From positions 1 through 45,593 of the forward strand of contig NZ_FZMP01000001.1 of the NCBI RefSeq assembly GCF_900196725.1: 45,593 nt of DNA. Direction: 5' to 3'. The notes beneath the pieces were generated by a model. The model was given only the letters and a program-made list of their open reading frames with translations. It was not told the DNA's origin and made no database searches. Shown piece by piece: positions 34,932 through 44,039 of the stretch. The position numbers were made by a program, and so were the translations under genes. Source of the DNA: Candidatus Methanoperedens nitratireducens (GTDB taxonomy: Archaea > Halobacteriota > Methanosarcinia > Methanosarcinales > Methanoperedenaceae). Within the stretch, counting starts at the first letter, position 1, and the number at the start of each line of letters is the position of its first letter.

Positions 34932-36107
34932 ATGAAGCTCATAGATGGCGGAATCTGCGCAGTTAAGGGAGTAATGGCGAACGGGATTAAGCAGGGAAAG
35001 AACGGTCTTGCAATTATCGCTGTAGATGCACCCGGTCTGGCTACGGCAGGCGTTTTCACACGAAATAAGGTGATCGCAGCGCCGCTTATCGTTACCCGGC
35101 AGGCGCTTAAGGAATATGAGTTAAATGGGATCATCGCGAACAGCGGGTGCGCCAATGCTTTTACGGGCGAAAGAGGCATCCAGGATGCGCAGTGGATGGC
35201 GGGGATACTTGCTAAAAATCTCAGGTGCAAACCCGAAGAGATCGGCGTAGCTTCCACAGGCGTAATCGGCAGGTATCTTGACAAAAAAGTAATAGCAGCT
35301 CAGCTTGAAGATGTGTTTGGCGGGCTATCGAACACGAAAGAAGCCAGCAAAGCAAGCGCCCGCGCGATCATGACCACGGACACAACGATGAAAGAAGTTG
35401 CAGTGGAGCTTGATAATGGCGCCCACATCGGCGGAATCGCTAAAGGCTCCGGTATGATAGAGCCGAACATGGGGACAATGCTCGTGTTTTTATATACGGA
35501 TGCAGCGCTCTCAAAGAAAACTCTTGACAGTTGTTTGAGAAAAGCGGTTGACAGAAGTTTCAACATGGTCGTGGTGGACGGGGATACGAGCACTAACGAC
35601 ATGGCGCTGGTCACGGCAACCGGATACCATGAATGCGAGGAAGAGGCGTTCCAGGAAGGGCTTGACCATGTGTGTATCGCGCTTGCAAAGATGATCGCAA
35701 GGGACGGCGAGGGCGCAACAAGGTTAATAGAGGCGCGGGTAACAGGCGCATGTACACATGAGGATGCAAGGCTCGCAGCAAAGGCGATCGTTCGCTCACC
35801 GCTTGTGAAGACCGCGATATTCGGGAAAGACCCGAACTGGGGAAGGGTAGTGGCTGCGGCGGGGTATTCAGGTGCTGAGGTGGAGCAAGATAAGATTTCC
35901 CTGAAGTTCTCCAATAATGAAGAGGAGGTGGCGCTTGTCAGCCGGGGAAAGATAGTCGAGGGGAAGCTTGAGGCGTTAAAGAGCATCATGGCAGGCGAGG
36001 AGATCATTATTGAGGTGGCGCTTGGTCTTGGAGATAATGGAGCTGTTGCATGGGGATGCGACCTGACGTATGATTACGTGAAGATAAATGCGATGTATAC
36101 AACTTGA
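34932..36107 (+). CDS. argJ: Glutamate N-acetyltransferase / ornithine acetyltransferase
   Basis: Transfers acetyl from N-acetylornithine to glutamate, recycling the acetyl group in arginine synthesis; some members also use acetyl-CoA. ATG 34932 gives 391 residues. The frame extends further upstream into the CBS gene but without family sequence. The self-cleaving nucleophile is Thr182 in EPNMGTMLVFL, where the precursor splits into alpha and beta chains. Conserved NSGCANAFTGE and GKDPNWGR are present. It is the last of the five-gene run. Confidence 0.95.
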   Translation: MKLIDGGICAVKGVMANGIKQGKNGLAIIAVDAPGLATAGVFTRNKVIAAPLIVTRQALKEYELNGIIANSGCANAFTGERGIQDAQWMAGILAKNLRCKPEEIGVASTGVIGRYLDKKVIAAQLEDVFGGLSNTKEASKASARAIMTTDTTMKEVAVELDNGAHIGGIAKGSGMIEPNMGTMLVFLYTDAALSKKTLDSCLRKAVDRSFNMVVVDGDTSTNDMALVTATGYHECEEEAFQEGLDHVCIALAKMIARDGEGATRLIEARVTGACTHEDARLAAKAIVRSPLVKTAIFGKDPNWGRVVAAAGYSGAEVEQDKISLKFSNNEEEVALVSRGKIVEGKLEALKSIMAGEEIIIEVALGLGDNGAVAWGCDLTYDYVKINAMYTT

Positions 36108-36111
36108 AAAC

Positions 36112-36176
36112 GTCCGTAACTGTTCTAATCCATTCTAAACTGTTCGAAACTATCCTAAACCATCGCTAAGTTTAAT
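36112..36176. repeat. Ten-base imperfect tandem repeats downstream of argJ
   Basis: Units of ten bases such as TAATCCATTC, TAAACTGTTC, GAAACTATCC and TAAACCATCG follow one another for about five copies. They end just before the small membrane-protein gene. They could be protein-binding repeats on one DNA face or a slipped sequence. Confidence 0.5.
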
Positions 36177-36188
36177 AGGTATCAGATT

Positions 36189-36383
36189 ATGAGTATGATT
36201 ATTATGAAAATAAGCGAGATAATAGTAATGTTCCTGCTCCTGCTCATCGTACTGGGCGGGCTATCTGTCCCGCTCTGGTGGGACCGCGCCCAGCCGTTCG
36301 TGTTCAGCCTTCCAGGCTATATAGCAGGCATTATAAGTGAATTAAAGAACTCACTTGATTATATACTGAAAAATATAAAATAA
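36189..36383 (+). CDS. Small hypothetical membrane protein
   Basis: 64 residues: one strong N-terminal membrane helix (about 9-28), a WWDRAQPF stretch, and a second weakly hydrophobic amphipathic helix. No ribosome-binding site is obvious. AGTTTAATAG about 20 bases upstream could serve a leaderless start. No family recognised; it follows the ten-base repeats. Confidence 0.42.
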   Translation: MSMIIMKISEIIVMFLLLLIVLGGLSVPLWWDRAQPFVFSLPGYIAGIISELKNSLDYILKNIK

Positions 36384-36422
36384 GCCTGTCAGCTACCTGC
36401 ATCTATTAATGGTGATTTGCGG

Positions 36423-37181
36423 TCACTTTTTCGGCTTTTCAGGCTGCGCTTCAACCACGAATTTGCAGTGGTTATGCCCGGTCCCGTAGCACTCGGTTTC
36501 CTTCACAACATAGTGGAGGTTCAGCCTGCTTGAAAAAACCCCTTCAATGATCCCTTCATCCATAGAACATAATGTTTTTCCGACGTTTGGCATCTTACCG
36601 CAGTGATAGCAGTTATTGACAATGACCGAAGGACTGGCGACCTGGAGGATTTTCATGTCCCCAAGCCTGTGCTCTCTCCAGAAAACAGATAGTTCGTTCA
36701 AAACCCCTTCACTATCATTCGCCCTGAATTTCTGACCGATCTTCGCCCCAACGTCGTTCCCGAGCCTTTTCATGATAGGTTTCGGGTCAAAGCCGTATGC
36801 CTCCATTCCGAACCGCACCGTATGGAAAAGATGCGTCACAAAGGAATCGGAGTTCAACCCCGCAACAGCAATATTATCCAGGTGTTCATTATATTGCCTG
36901 CGCAGCGGCAGCTCTGAACAAGCCAGGCAAATGGAGTTCAGCACATAATATTTTTTTCGTTTATCATTTGAATATGTTTTTTCCTGTATCAGGTTCAGCT
37001 CCTGAAGGTCATCCAGATGTACTGAGATAGTGGATTTCGCTTTCTTCGATTGCTCTACGAGTTCGTCAAAAGACGTCGTGCCCTTCCTCAGGAGTTCAAG
37101 TATTTTCAACTTGACCGGGCTATCCAGAGCCACTATACCGTTGTCAGTAGAGAAAATCATAGTGTTCCGTACGTGACCCAT
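36423..37181 (-). CDS. msvR: MsvR-type redox-sensing regulator (winged helix + V4R)
   Basis: Archaeal regulator family that senses oxidation through cysteines. Residues 15-80 are an ArsR-like winged helix (LDSPVKLKILELLRKGTTSFDELVEQ...STISVHLDDL). Residues about 110-245 are a V4R domain with CYHC at 191-194, Cys205, Cys231 and Cys239; an additional CLAC is at 85-88. This domain order and cysteine set match MsvR, known only from methanogen lineages. The promoter carries a TTCG-N8-CGAA site, the published MsvR box form, so autoregulation is likely. The TATA box ends about 20 bases before the ATG, indicating a leaderless or nearly leaderless mRNA. Confidence 0.85.
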   Translation of the reverse strand: MGHVRNTMIFSTDNGIVALDSPVKLKILELLRKGTTSFDELVEQSKKAKSTISVHLDDLQELNLIQEKTYSNDKRKKYYVLNSICLACSELPLRRQYNEHLDNIAVAGLNSDSFVTHLFHTVRFGMEAYGFDPKPIMKRLGNDVGAKIGQKFRANDSEGVLNELSVFWREHRLGDMKILQVASPSVIVNNCYHCGKMPNVGKTLCSMDEGIIEGVFSSRLNLHYVVKETECYGTGHNHCKFVVEAQPEKPKK

Positions 37182-37200
37182 GATTTCTAAATAGCCCTAG

Positions 37201-37230
37201 TAATATAAATAATGTTCGTTTTTGTACGAA
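37201..37230 (-). promoter_or_regulatory. msvR promoter with MsvR-type box
   Basis: TTCG (37215-37218) and CGAA (37227-37230) form an inverted repeat with an 8-base spacer. In gene direction it is directly upstream of the TATA box ATTTATATTA (37201-37210). This arrangement fits binding of the encoded MsvR next to TBP/TFB. Confidence 0.72.
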
Positions 37231-37261
37231 ATTTATGTATGTCCTTAAAAAGTAACCAGGG

Positions 37262-38329
37262 TCATTCAAATAACCTGTCAAGCAGCCAGTTCGGGTCAAA
37301 CTTTATGAGATCCTTATAGCTCTGACCGACTCCGAGGAACAGTACCGGCTTGCCGGTTGTGTATGCTATAGATATGGCTGCGCCGCCTTTTGCATCAGCG
37401 TCCTGCTTTGTCAGTATGCTCCCGTTAAAAGCCACAGCGCTGTTAAAGAGCTTCGCACGCTCCACCGCATCATTGCCGGCTACAGCCTCATCCACGAAGA
37501 TGATGAGGTCAGGGTCGTTCACCCTGCATACCTTCTTCAACTGGTCCATCAGGTTGATATTTGTGTGCATCCTGCCCGCGGTGTCAGCAAGCACTATATC
37601 TTTATGTTTTGCCTTTGCGAACTGGATAGCATCGTAAACCACAGCAGCAGGGTCAGCCCCTTCCTGGTGTTTTATGAGCTTTATGCCCAGCGCATCGGCG
37701 TGTCTTTCGATCTGCTCGATGGCGCCCGCGCGGAAAGTATCGCCTGCTGCTATTACCACGGAATAGCCCTGCTCTTTGAACCGCTCGGCCATTTTTGCTA
37801 TCGTCGTGGTCTTGCCTGTGCCGTTCACGCCCACAAAAACAATGCTCACTGGCTTATTGGACTTTTTAACGAACCCGTCAAAATCAAAAGAATCAACAGA
37901 AATTACTTTTAATATAGCCTGCCGCAGGGCAGTCTCGACTATATTGCCCGTGTCTGAACCGATTTTCCGGCGGGTTCCTACAAGTTCAGCCTTCACAGCC
38001 TCTACTATTTTCTCAGCTACAGGCAGCGCAACATCACTCTCCAGGAGCGCCATCTCAAGCTCCCACAGGTGGTCTTTCACGCTTTTCTCTTCTATGATGA
38101 ATTCCTGTTCAAGGACTGCTGCCTTTAGTTTATCAAATATGCCGGCTTTTTCAGGGGCTTTAACAGTCTCAGAAGGTTTTGCGGACTCAGGCGCTTCCTT
38201 TTTTATAGAAACCTCTGGTTTTACATGCCCGGCTTTGATGGCTTCCTGTTCCTTCTCTTCGATCGCACCGCCGAGGACTTTCTTAAAGCCGCCAAGCTTT
38301 TCTTTGAGTTTATCGAACATATTTACCAA
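37262..38329 (-). CDS. ftsY: Signal recognition particle receptor FtsY
   Basis: GTPase that docks SRP-ribosome complexes to the membrane translocon. The N-terminal charged A region (about 1-70) is followed by the N domain and the G domain. The P-loop is GVNGTGKTT, with DTAGRMHTN, LTKQDADAKGG and a C-terminal GVGQSYKDLIKFDP. The 355-residue length is usual for archaeal FtsY. The frame is open slightly upstream but ATG MFDKLKEK (three codons in, at 38320) could equally be the start. It belongs to the conserved rpl18a-pfdA-ftsY cluster. Confidence 0.95.
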   Translation of the reverse strand: MVNMFDKLKEKLGGFKKVLGGAIEEKEQEAIKAGHVKPEVSIKKEAPESAKPSETVKAPEKAGIFDKLKAAVLEQEFIIEEKSVKDHLWELEMALLESDVALPVAEKIVEAVKAELVGTRRKIGSDTGNIVETALRQAILKVISVDSFDFDGFVKKSNKPVSIVFVGVNGTGKTTTIAKMAERFKEQGYSVVIAAGDTFRAGAIEQIERHADALGIKLIKHQEGADPAAVVYDAIQFAKAKHKDIVLADTAGRMHTNINLMDQLKKVCRVNDPDLIIFVDEAVAGNDAVERAKLFNSAVAFNGSILTKQDADAKGGAAISIAYTTGKPVLFLGVGQSYKDLIKFDPNWLLDRLFE

Positions 38330-38380
38330 TAATCCCCATCTGGGGTTTTATTATCAGTGAACAGACCCCCGACCCGGATT

Positions 38381-38824
38381 TCACTCTGCGCGCATGGGCT
38401 GCTGGGGCTGCGTATGGCTCTGCAGGACTTTCTCGATGTTCTGCATCTCCCCGGCAAGCTTCCCGAGTGCATTGTTCAATTGTTCGTAATACTTATTTAG
38501 TTCATCCTTCCTCTTCTCAAGGAAGGCTTTGGCATCATCCGTTCTCTTTTCAACGCTTACACCCGCTCCGATCCCGATCACCACTTTATCGGGGCTGGTA
38601 AGGGTCGCATTGACAAATGAACTGAATCCGATGGGGACAAGTATCTCTTTCCCTGCAGTCTCGTCTTTTAAGGATGTAATGGTCGTTAATGCCGTCTCAA
38701 CGTCTTTGATCGTTAATTTTACCATGTTAAGCTGCTGTGCTATAGCTTCTCCCTGATACTGGTACTGCTGGTGCCTTGAGGCCATTTCCTGGAGCTGCTG
38801 CTGGGTTATTTTTCCGTCGCTCAT
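38381..38824 (-). CDS. pfdA: Prefoldin alpha subunit
   Basis: Subunit of the hexameric chaperone that passes unfolded proteins to the group II chaperonin. The 147-residue protein has the two long coiled-coil helices (about 1-50 and 95-140) around a beta hairpin region with VPIGFSSFVNATLTSPDKVVIGIGAGVSVEK, which is diagnostic. Its ATG overlaps the stop of the upstream ribosomal gene by 4 bases. Confidence 0.94.
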   Translation of the reverse strand: MSDGKITQQQLQEMASRHQQYQYQGEAIAQQLNMVKLTIKDVETALTTITSLKDETAGKEILVPIGFSSFVNATLTSPDKVVIGIGAGVSVEKRTDDAKAFLEKRKDELNKYYEQLNNALGKLAGEMQNIEKVLQSHTQPQQPMRAE

Positions 38825-39000
38825 GCCTTTTCCTCTTCCGCAGATTCAATCTTTATCAGAGTGCGCCTCAATCCGTGCTCACTGCCTATTAATGAATATG
38901 CCTTCTCAAATGCGCTGTTTTTGTTCTGGGAAGCTACAGTTTTTGTAAAGTGTTCCCATTTTTCTCCGGCTTTGAAAGTTCCTTTCACTATAAAATTCAT
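38821..39000 (-). CDS. rpl18a: Large-subunit ribosomal protein eL20 (L18a / LX)
   Basis: Short archaeal version of eukaryotic L18a. ATG 39000 (MNFIVKGTFKAGEKWEHFTK) is favoured by the GGTGAT site 4 bases upstream and gives 59 residues, the family size; a longer frame adds 12 unrelated residues. It leads the cluster with pfdA and ftsY, as in many Euryarchaeota. A TATATA box about 40 bases upstream fits a short leader. Confidence 0.9.
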   Translation of the reverse strand: MNFIVKGTFKAGEKWEHFTKTVASQNKNSAFEKAYSLIGSEHGLRRTLIKIESAEEEKA

Positions 39001-39121
39001 TGTATCACCTGAACAGGGGGTTTGAGTTATACTCAATCAGATATATACCTACTGGAACTTATACGGAGCGATTGATACCGCCCATATAAAAACCGGAAGC
39101 ATATCGTTCAGGAGAAAACGT

Positions 39122-39952
39122 TTGAAAAGAGAAACACTCGACCTCTCGCGCCGGGTCTTTGGCATAGATTTTAGCGGCGCATCGGACGCTGGCAGGAAAA
39201 TCTGGATCGCTGGAGGCATAATTAAGGAAGGGCTCCTGCAAATCCAGGTTTGCAATCAAGCCTCGGAATTTCCAGGTGCAAATATTAAGCTTGATGCATG
39301 CCTTGAGGCGCTTCGGGATTTTATCACCAGGGGGAAGGACGGCGTCTTCGGGTTTGATTTCCCTTTCGGACTGCCGCGAGAACTTATCGAAGAAAGGAAC
39401 TGGAAAGATTTTGTTCTACATTTTCCGGAAAATTATCCTGGTCCTGGCAAGTTCAGGTCAAAATGCCGGAAACCTGCAACGGGACGAGAACTTAAACGGA
39501 TCACTGACGTAGAAAGTAAAGCCCCGTTCTCACCTTATAATCTGCGTGTCTATCGCCAGACCTACCATGGAATCAGTAATGTGCTGCATCCTCTGGTGAA
39601 AAAGCATCAGGCATGCGTTCTCCCAATGCAGAACGCCCTGCCTGATAAACCCTGGATTCTGGAAATCTGCCCTGCATCAACATTGAAGAAATTGTTACAG
39701 GTAAAGAAACTGCCTTCGTATAAGGGAACCAGTGATCAGCATTATAAGGCACGCGGGCTGATTCTTGATGAGCTTATGGAAACAAACCAACTTTTGATTC
39801 CACGACTGATTCGTTCAACGGCAAAAGATGACAGCGGCGGCGATGCACTTGACAGCATTATAGCTGCATATTCTACATTCCATGCATACCTGAATCATTT
39901 TAAAGTTGAGCCTAACGAAAATTACAACCTGGAAGGATACGTATTTGTGTAG
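39122..39952 (+). CDS. DUF429 protein, predicted RNase H-like fold
   Basis: 276 residues from a TTG start with an AGGAG site 8 bases upstream. The family pattern is visible: GIDFSGA near 14, GFDFPFGLP near 79, EICPAST near 180, and GGDALDSIIAAYS near 240. These supply the acidic residues of an RNase H-like active site. The function in any organism is uncertain, but a nuclease is predicted. It is divergent from rpl18a and upstream of trpC. Confidence 0.82.
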   Translation: MKRETLDLSRRVFGIDFSGASDAGRKIWIAGGIIKEGLLQIQVCNQASEFPGANIKLDACLEALRDFITRGKDGVFGFDFPFGLPRELIEERNWKDFVLHFPENYPGPGKFRSKCRKPATGRELKRITDVESKAPFSPYNLRVYRQTYHGISNVLHPLVKKHQACVLPMQNALPDKPWILEICPASTLKKLLQVKKLPSYKGTSDQHYKARGLILDELMETNQLLIPRLIRSTAKDDSGGDALDSIIAAYSTFHAYLNHFKVEPNENYNLEGYVFV

Positions 39953-39985
39953 ACTACGATCGGCACGGAAAGATAACCCGCAATC

Positions 39986-40022
39986 CTTATATACAATGAA
40001 CATAATTGTACATCAATGTACT
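39986..40022 (+). promoter_or_regulatory. trp operon promoter with TGTAC operator repeats
   Basis: The TATA box CTTATATAC (39986-39994) is followed by TGTACA at 40007-40012 and TGTAC at 40017-40021, exactly 10 bp apart. Further ATACAAT copies lie on both sides. TGTACA is the TRP-box core bound by the TrpY repressor of methanogens. Sites over the start point fit repression. A TrpY gene is not in this window. Confidence 0.68.
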
Positions 40023-40055
40023 AAAACATACAATACAATATGACCAAGGATATCT

Positions 40056-40811
40056 ATGCATCAGATAATCGATGAAATACTTGAATCCACCAGAAAAAGG
40101 CTCCCTCCTGCCGGGAAAAAGGGAAAAGTTATTTCAAGAAATTTCAGGGATAGCATAAGCTCAAGAAAAGAGCGAAACCTTGTTCCCGTGATAGCAGAGG
40201 TCAAGCCCTCCTCTCCGACCAGGTTTATCATGAAAGTAAACCCGCAGGATGCGGCTGAAATCGCGGAATTAATGGAAGCAGGGGGCGCAGCAGCCATATC
40301 CGTGCTTACAGAACCGCAATTTTTCAAAGGCAGTATTGACAATCTGAATTCTGTCAGGCATGTGGTAAAAATCCCCGTGCTGAGAAAAGATTTCATCATC
40401 GATAGATCACAGATCTATGAAGCTGAGAGCGACCTCGTCCTGCTTATAGCAGGGGTTCTCGGAGATGAATTAAATTATTTTGTTGATGAAGCTCTATCCT
40501 CAGGTCGTGAACCGCTCGTTGAAGTACATAACAAAAACGAACTTGAAGCCGCACTTTCTACGAATACGAATATCATTGGGATTAATAACAGGGATCTCAC
40601 AACAATGAAGGTGGATATATCAACGACAGAGAGGCTGGCTCCGCTTGTCAGCGGTAAAATAATCATTAGCGAAAGCGGGATATCCACGCCTGAGGACGCG
40701 GTCCGTATGATTGACGCCGGGGCAGATGCGATCCTTGTCGGAACATCTATAATGCAGGGAGATGTTTACAAAAAGACTTACGAATTAGTACACGCATTGA
40801 ACGGAAGATAG
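40056..40811 (+). CDS. trpC: Indole-3-glycerol-phosphate synthase
   Basis: Closes the indole ring from CdRP in tryptophan synthesis. The 251-residue TIM barrel carries Glu48 and Lys50 in [26 protein letters not shown], and the C-terminal phosphate site [12 protein letters not shown]. The ATG at 40056 follows AAGGA; an out-of-frame ATG lies at 40040. It leads trpC-B-A behind the TRP-box promoter. Confidence 0.96.
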   Translation: MHQIIDEILESTRKRLPPAGKKGKVISRNFRDSISSRKERNLVPVIAEVKPSSPTRFIMKVNPQDAAEIAELMEAGGAAAISVLTEPQFFKGSIDNLNSVRHVVKIPVLRKDFIIDRSQIYEAESDLVLLIAGVLGDELNYFVDEALSSGREPLVEVHNKNELEAALSTNTNIIGINNRDLTTMKVDISTTERLAPLVSGKIIISESGISTPEDAVRMIDAGADAILVGTSIMQGDVYKKTYELVHALNGR

Positions 40812-40818
40812 GATACAT

Positions 40819-42006
40819 ATGAAGCAGGAACTTAAATCGACCAAATTCGGCAAATACGGCGGGCAGTTCGTACCCGAAGTACTGATGCCGGCACTTGAAG
40901 AGCTAACGGAGCAGTATGAAAAATACAAAGACGATCCTGTTTTTAACGAAGAATTGAATTATTATCTCAGGGATTTCGCAGGACGCCCGTCCCCTCTATA
41001 CCATGCAAAGCGGCTGAGCAAGGAATACGGTGTCAAGATTTACCTGAAGCGCGAAGACCTCGTCCACGGCGGCGCGCATAAGTTAAATAACACGCTCGGA
41101 CAGGCGCTATTGACCAGATACATGGGGAAAAAAAGGATTATTGCGGAGACCGGTGCCGGTCAGCACGGTACTGCATGCGCAATGGCAGGGGCAGCTTTTG
41201 GCATCAAAACTGAAGTTTACATGGGCGCAAAAGATACTGTACGCCAGCGAATGAACGTTTACAGGATGGAACTGATGGGCACCAGGGTAATACCTGTCAA
41301 AAGCGGCTCGCAGACCCTGAAAGATGCCATTAACGAAGCCATGCGCGACTGGGTCGCCAACGTGGAGACAACAAATTACATGATCGGCTCCGTAGTCGGA
41401 CCGCATCCCTACCCCACGATGGTTCGCGACTTCCAGAGCGTCATAGGTAAAGAGGTACGCACGCAGATGATGGAAAAGGAAGGAAGATTCCCGGATTCCA
41501 TAGTAGCGTGCACGGGCGGAGGCAGCAACGCGATGGGTATTTTCCATCCGTTCGTAGATGATGACTTACAGCTTTTCGCGGTCGAGGCTGGCGGAGGCGG
41601 CTTGAAAACTACGGATAAAGAGGCGCTGCATTCGGCAACCCTGTGCGCAGGCGAGGAGGGTGTGCTTCACGGCGCGCGCACCAAGGTCCTCCAGAATAAA
41701 TACGGGCAGATACTGGAATCAAGCTCGATAGCTGCAGGGCTGGATTATGCAGGCGTTGGTCCCGAGCTTGCGTATCTTGCTGATATAGGAAGGATAAAAC
41801 CCTGCTATTCGCTGGACAGCGAAGCGCTTGAGGCATTCCATGACCTGTGCAGGCTTGAGGGCATAATCCCTGCGCTTGAGTCCTCGCATGCAGTTGCGTA
41901 TGTCAAGAAAGCAGCAGCATCCGGGGAGCTGGGCGATGTTGTGGTGATAAACATATCCGGAAGAGGCGATAAAGACCTTGAGACCGTGCTGGGGATGAAC
42001 AAATGA
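40819..42006 (+). CDS. trpB: Tryptophan synthase beta chain
   Basis: Condenses indole and serine to tryptophan using PLP. The 395-residue protein matches the TrpB1 type that pairs with TrpA. The PLP lysine is Lys88 in HGGAHKLNN, with GAGQHG and the phosphate-binding [10 protein letters not shown] also present. It starts 7 bases after trpC, with trpA overlapping its end by 4 bases. Confidence 0.97.
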   Translation: MKQELKSTKFGKYGGQFVPEVLMPALEELTEQYEKYKDDPVFNEELNYYLRDFAGRPSPLYHAKRLSKEYGVKIYLKREDLVHGGAHKLNNTLGQALLTRYMGKKRIIAETGAGQHGTACAMAGAAFGIKTEVYMGAKDTVRQRMNVYRMELMGTRVIPVKSGSQTLKDAINEAMRDWVANVETTNYMIGSVVGPHPYPTMVRDFQSVIGKEVRTQMMEKEGRFPDSIVACTGGGSNAMGIFHPFVDDDLQLFAVEAGGGGLKTTDKEALHSATLCAGEEGVLHGARTKVLQNKYGQILESSSIAAGLDYAGVGPELAYLADIGRIKPCYSLDSEALEAFHDLCRLEGIIPALESSHAVAYVKKAAASGELGDVVVINISGRGDKDLETVLGMNK

Positions 42007-42788
42007 AGATAAGTGATAAATTCAACGAGCTGAAGAAGAAGAACGAAGGTGCCCTGGTCGCTTATATCTGCGCGGGAGACCCTACGCCGGAGGAGACAAA
42101 AAGGTATGTGACATCGCTCATCAGGGGCGGCGCAGATATTATCGAACTTGGCATGCCTTTCTCAGACCCTGTGGCTGATGGTCCTACCATCCAGGCCGGG
42201 ATCGAGAGGGCGCTGAACGGGGGAATGACGCCTGATATTTATTTCAAGACCACCAGCGCTCTTAAGGTTAGCACCCCTCTTGTGGTAATGACATATTATA
42301 ATCTTCTTTTCAAAAGAGGGCTTCCGAGATTCGTCCAGGACTGCAAAGCATCAGGCATATCGGGCATCATAGTTCCCGACCTGCCTGCTGAAGAGTCGGA
42401 AGAGCTTGGAGCTTTATGTAAGAAATACGATGTCGATCTTATATTCCTTGTGGCTCCTACAACAACTGAAACCAGGATGGAACATATACTGGCGCAGGGG
42501 ACAGGTTTCATCTATCTTGTAGCGCGCCTTGGTGTCACAGGAGCGAGGGCAGATGTTGCAGGCTCAACACGGGAGCTGATAGAAAGGGTGAAGACTACTA
42601 CGCCTAAGGCTGTCGGATTCGGTATCTCGAACGGGAAGCAGGCTGCTGAGATAATCCGCGCAGGAGCGGATGGCGTTATCGTGGGTTCAGCATTCGTGGA
42701 TATTATCGCGAGCAGGAAGGATGTGGAGCAGAGGCTTGAGGCGCTGGCGAGGGAATTGAAGGAAGGGATAAGGGCGGCGCGAGGGTAA
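42003..42788 (+). CDS. trpA: Tryptophan synthase alpha chain
   Basis: Cleaves indole-3-glycerol phosphate to indole, which is channelled to TrpB. The 261-residue TIM barrel has the catalytic pair Glu48 ([11 protein letters not shown]) and Asp59 (VADGPTIQ) at the standard positions. Its ATG overlaps the trpB stop (ATGA). It ends the trp run; trpE, G, D and F are not in this window. Confidence 0.96.
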   Translation: MKISDKFNELKKKNEGALVAYICAGDPTPEETKRYVTSLIRGGADIIELGMPFSDPVADGPTIQAGIERALNGGMTPDIYFKTTSALKVSTPLVVMTYYNLLFKRGLPRFVQDCKASGISGIIVPDLPAEESEELGALCKKYDVDLIFLVAPTTTETRMEHILAQGTGFIYLVARLGVTGARADVAGSTRELIERVKTTTPKAVGFGISNGKQAAEIIRAGADGVIVGSAFVDIIASRKDVEQRLEALARELKEGIRAARG

Positions 42789-42826
42789 AAATACTTTGAC
42801 CCTGCTTCTTATTCAAAAAAAGAGGC

Positions 42827-43747
42827 TTATTTATTCTCTTTAGCGTATGCCACTAAAGCCTCTTTAATTCCCCATTTAAATGCTACGACCACAGCAAATC
42901 CCCATGCTAACGGCCCAAGGAAAGTATAGAAAACAGCAGTTTTGATAAGCATGGAATCCAATGCCAGCAGGAGCACTACAAGGAACATGAATCCTCGCAA
43001 TATTGGGATAATTACATCGGAACCTTCTACCTTCATTCCTACCATCATTTTTTGCAGATAATCTGCAATAAAATCTATGGATAAGAAACCGATTATTAAT
43101 ATCAAGATTCCAACGAAAAGATTTGGTAGATAATTCAATATATTATTCAGAAATCCGGCAAGCCGGGCCAATTGGAGGATTTCAGTAGCAGCGAGGATAA
43201 ATATTAGATAGCCGAATAATTTTATTACTCCGGAAAGAATGCCAGAAACAGATGTATTCGTTACCTTCAGAGTCTCTCCGACGGTGGTTTTCATGAATCT
43301 CTCATCCACACCTGTAGCTATCAGTACTTTGCGGATGAGATCGGTCAGGAAATCAACTATTAGCAAGCCTATGATTAAAACAACTAGGGCGGAAATTATC
43401 AGTGGGATATAGAGAATTATCCTGGTTATAAATTCTGTCAAAATGCTTATATTCAAAACATCTATAATTATCACTGCAAAGATAATATAAACAAACCATT
43501 TTATTATGGATTCAAATAATCCTACGGTGCTCATTCCAGCCTTTTTTATCATTCCACCAATGGAGGTCTTTTCGATCAGATCATCAAGACCAATCTTATC
43601 CAGCACCTTTGACCCCACTTTTCCAAGAAATCTGCCCGCTATCCATCCTACTATTATTAAAACTATGACTGCTACAAGCGTAGGAATAAATGCAACGAAC
43701 TGTTGTCCCAAGTTATATAAACTATCTAATATCTGCGAATCTGCCAT
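42827..43747 (-). CDS. TM-helix-repeat membrane protein, MscS-related type
   Basis: 306 residues with repeated membrane helices. The conserved TM-helix unit (for example IPTLVAVIVLIIVGWIAGRFLG, then LPNLFVGILILIIGFLSIDFI) occurs about three times, each followed by an amphipathic segment. Such proteins are annotated as small-conductance mechanosensitive channel-like, but the MscS beta domain is absent, so channel function is uncertain. A GGAG site lies upstream of the ATG. It is convergent with trpA. Confidence 0.8.
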   Translation of the reverse strand: MADSQILDSLYNLGQQFVAFIPTLVAVIVLIIVGWIAGRFLGKVGSKVLDKIGLDDLIEKTSIGGMIKKAGMSTVGLFESIIKWFVYIIFAVIIIDVLNISILTEFITRIILYIPLIISALVVLIIGLLIVDFLTDLIRKVLIATGVDERFMKTTVGETLKVTNTSVSGILSGVIKLFGYLIFILAATEILQLARLAGFLNNILNYLPNLFVGILILIIGFLSIDFIADYLQKMMVGMKVEGSDVIIPILRGFMFLVVLLLALDSMLIKTAVFYTFLGPLAWGFAVVVAFKWGIKEALVAYAKENK

Positions 43748-44039
43748 TCAAAACCACTCCATATTATGGATTGTCCCGCTTGGTATTTAAAATTTTCTTG
43801 TCCAGGACTAAAAAAATCTCATTTTATAGCTCAATGTAAGTTCAATATGAGTAAAGCTCCTCCTTTCACGGTTCAAGCATTACAAAAAAGGAGATATGTT
43901 CCCCAAGCAGCCATTTCTCATTAGAAAATAGTGCAGCATAAACAACGAACTCAATACAAACTCGTACGAACTCTTGCTGCAGGGAATCCATGTTACCCTC
44001 AAAAGCGTTAAGATCAAATAATTTTATTTAAGTTAGCAA
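43748..44039. other. Intergenic region holding one copy of a dispersed repeat
   Basis: It contains a promoter-like stretch for the membrane gene and, at 43893-43950, a sequence repeated 1,500 bases downstream (listed separately). No intact gene was seen. Confidence 0.5.
43893..43950. repeat. Direct repeat, copy 1
   Basis: About 57 bases beginning GATATGTTCCCCAAGCAGCC match the copy at 45393-45449, with TTCCCCAAGCAGCCA identical. On the minus strand both read KWLLGE followed by a divergent tail, so they may be ends of related lost genes. They flank the decayed nuclease and the VapBC pair. Confidence 0.7.

Noticed and set aside
39059-39259. Minus-strand frames opposite the DUF429 gene
   Set aside because: They overlap conserved DUF429 sequence and lack any recognisable domain.
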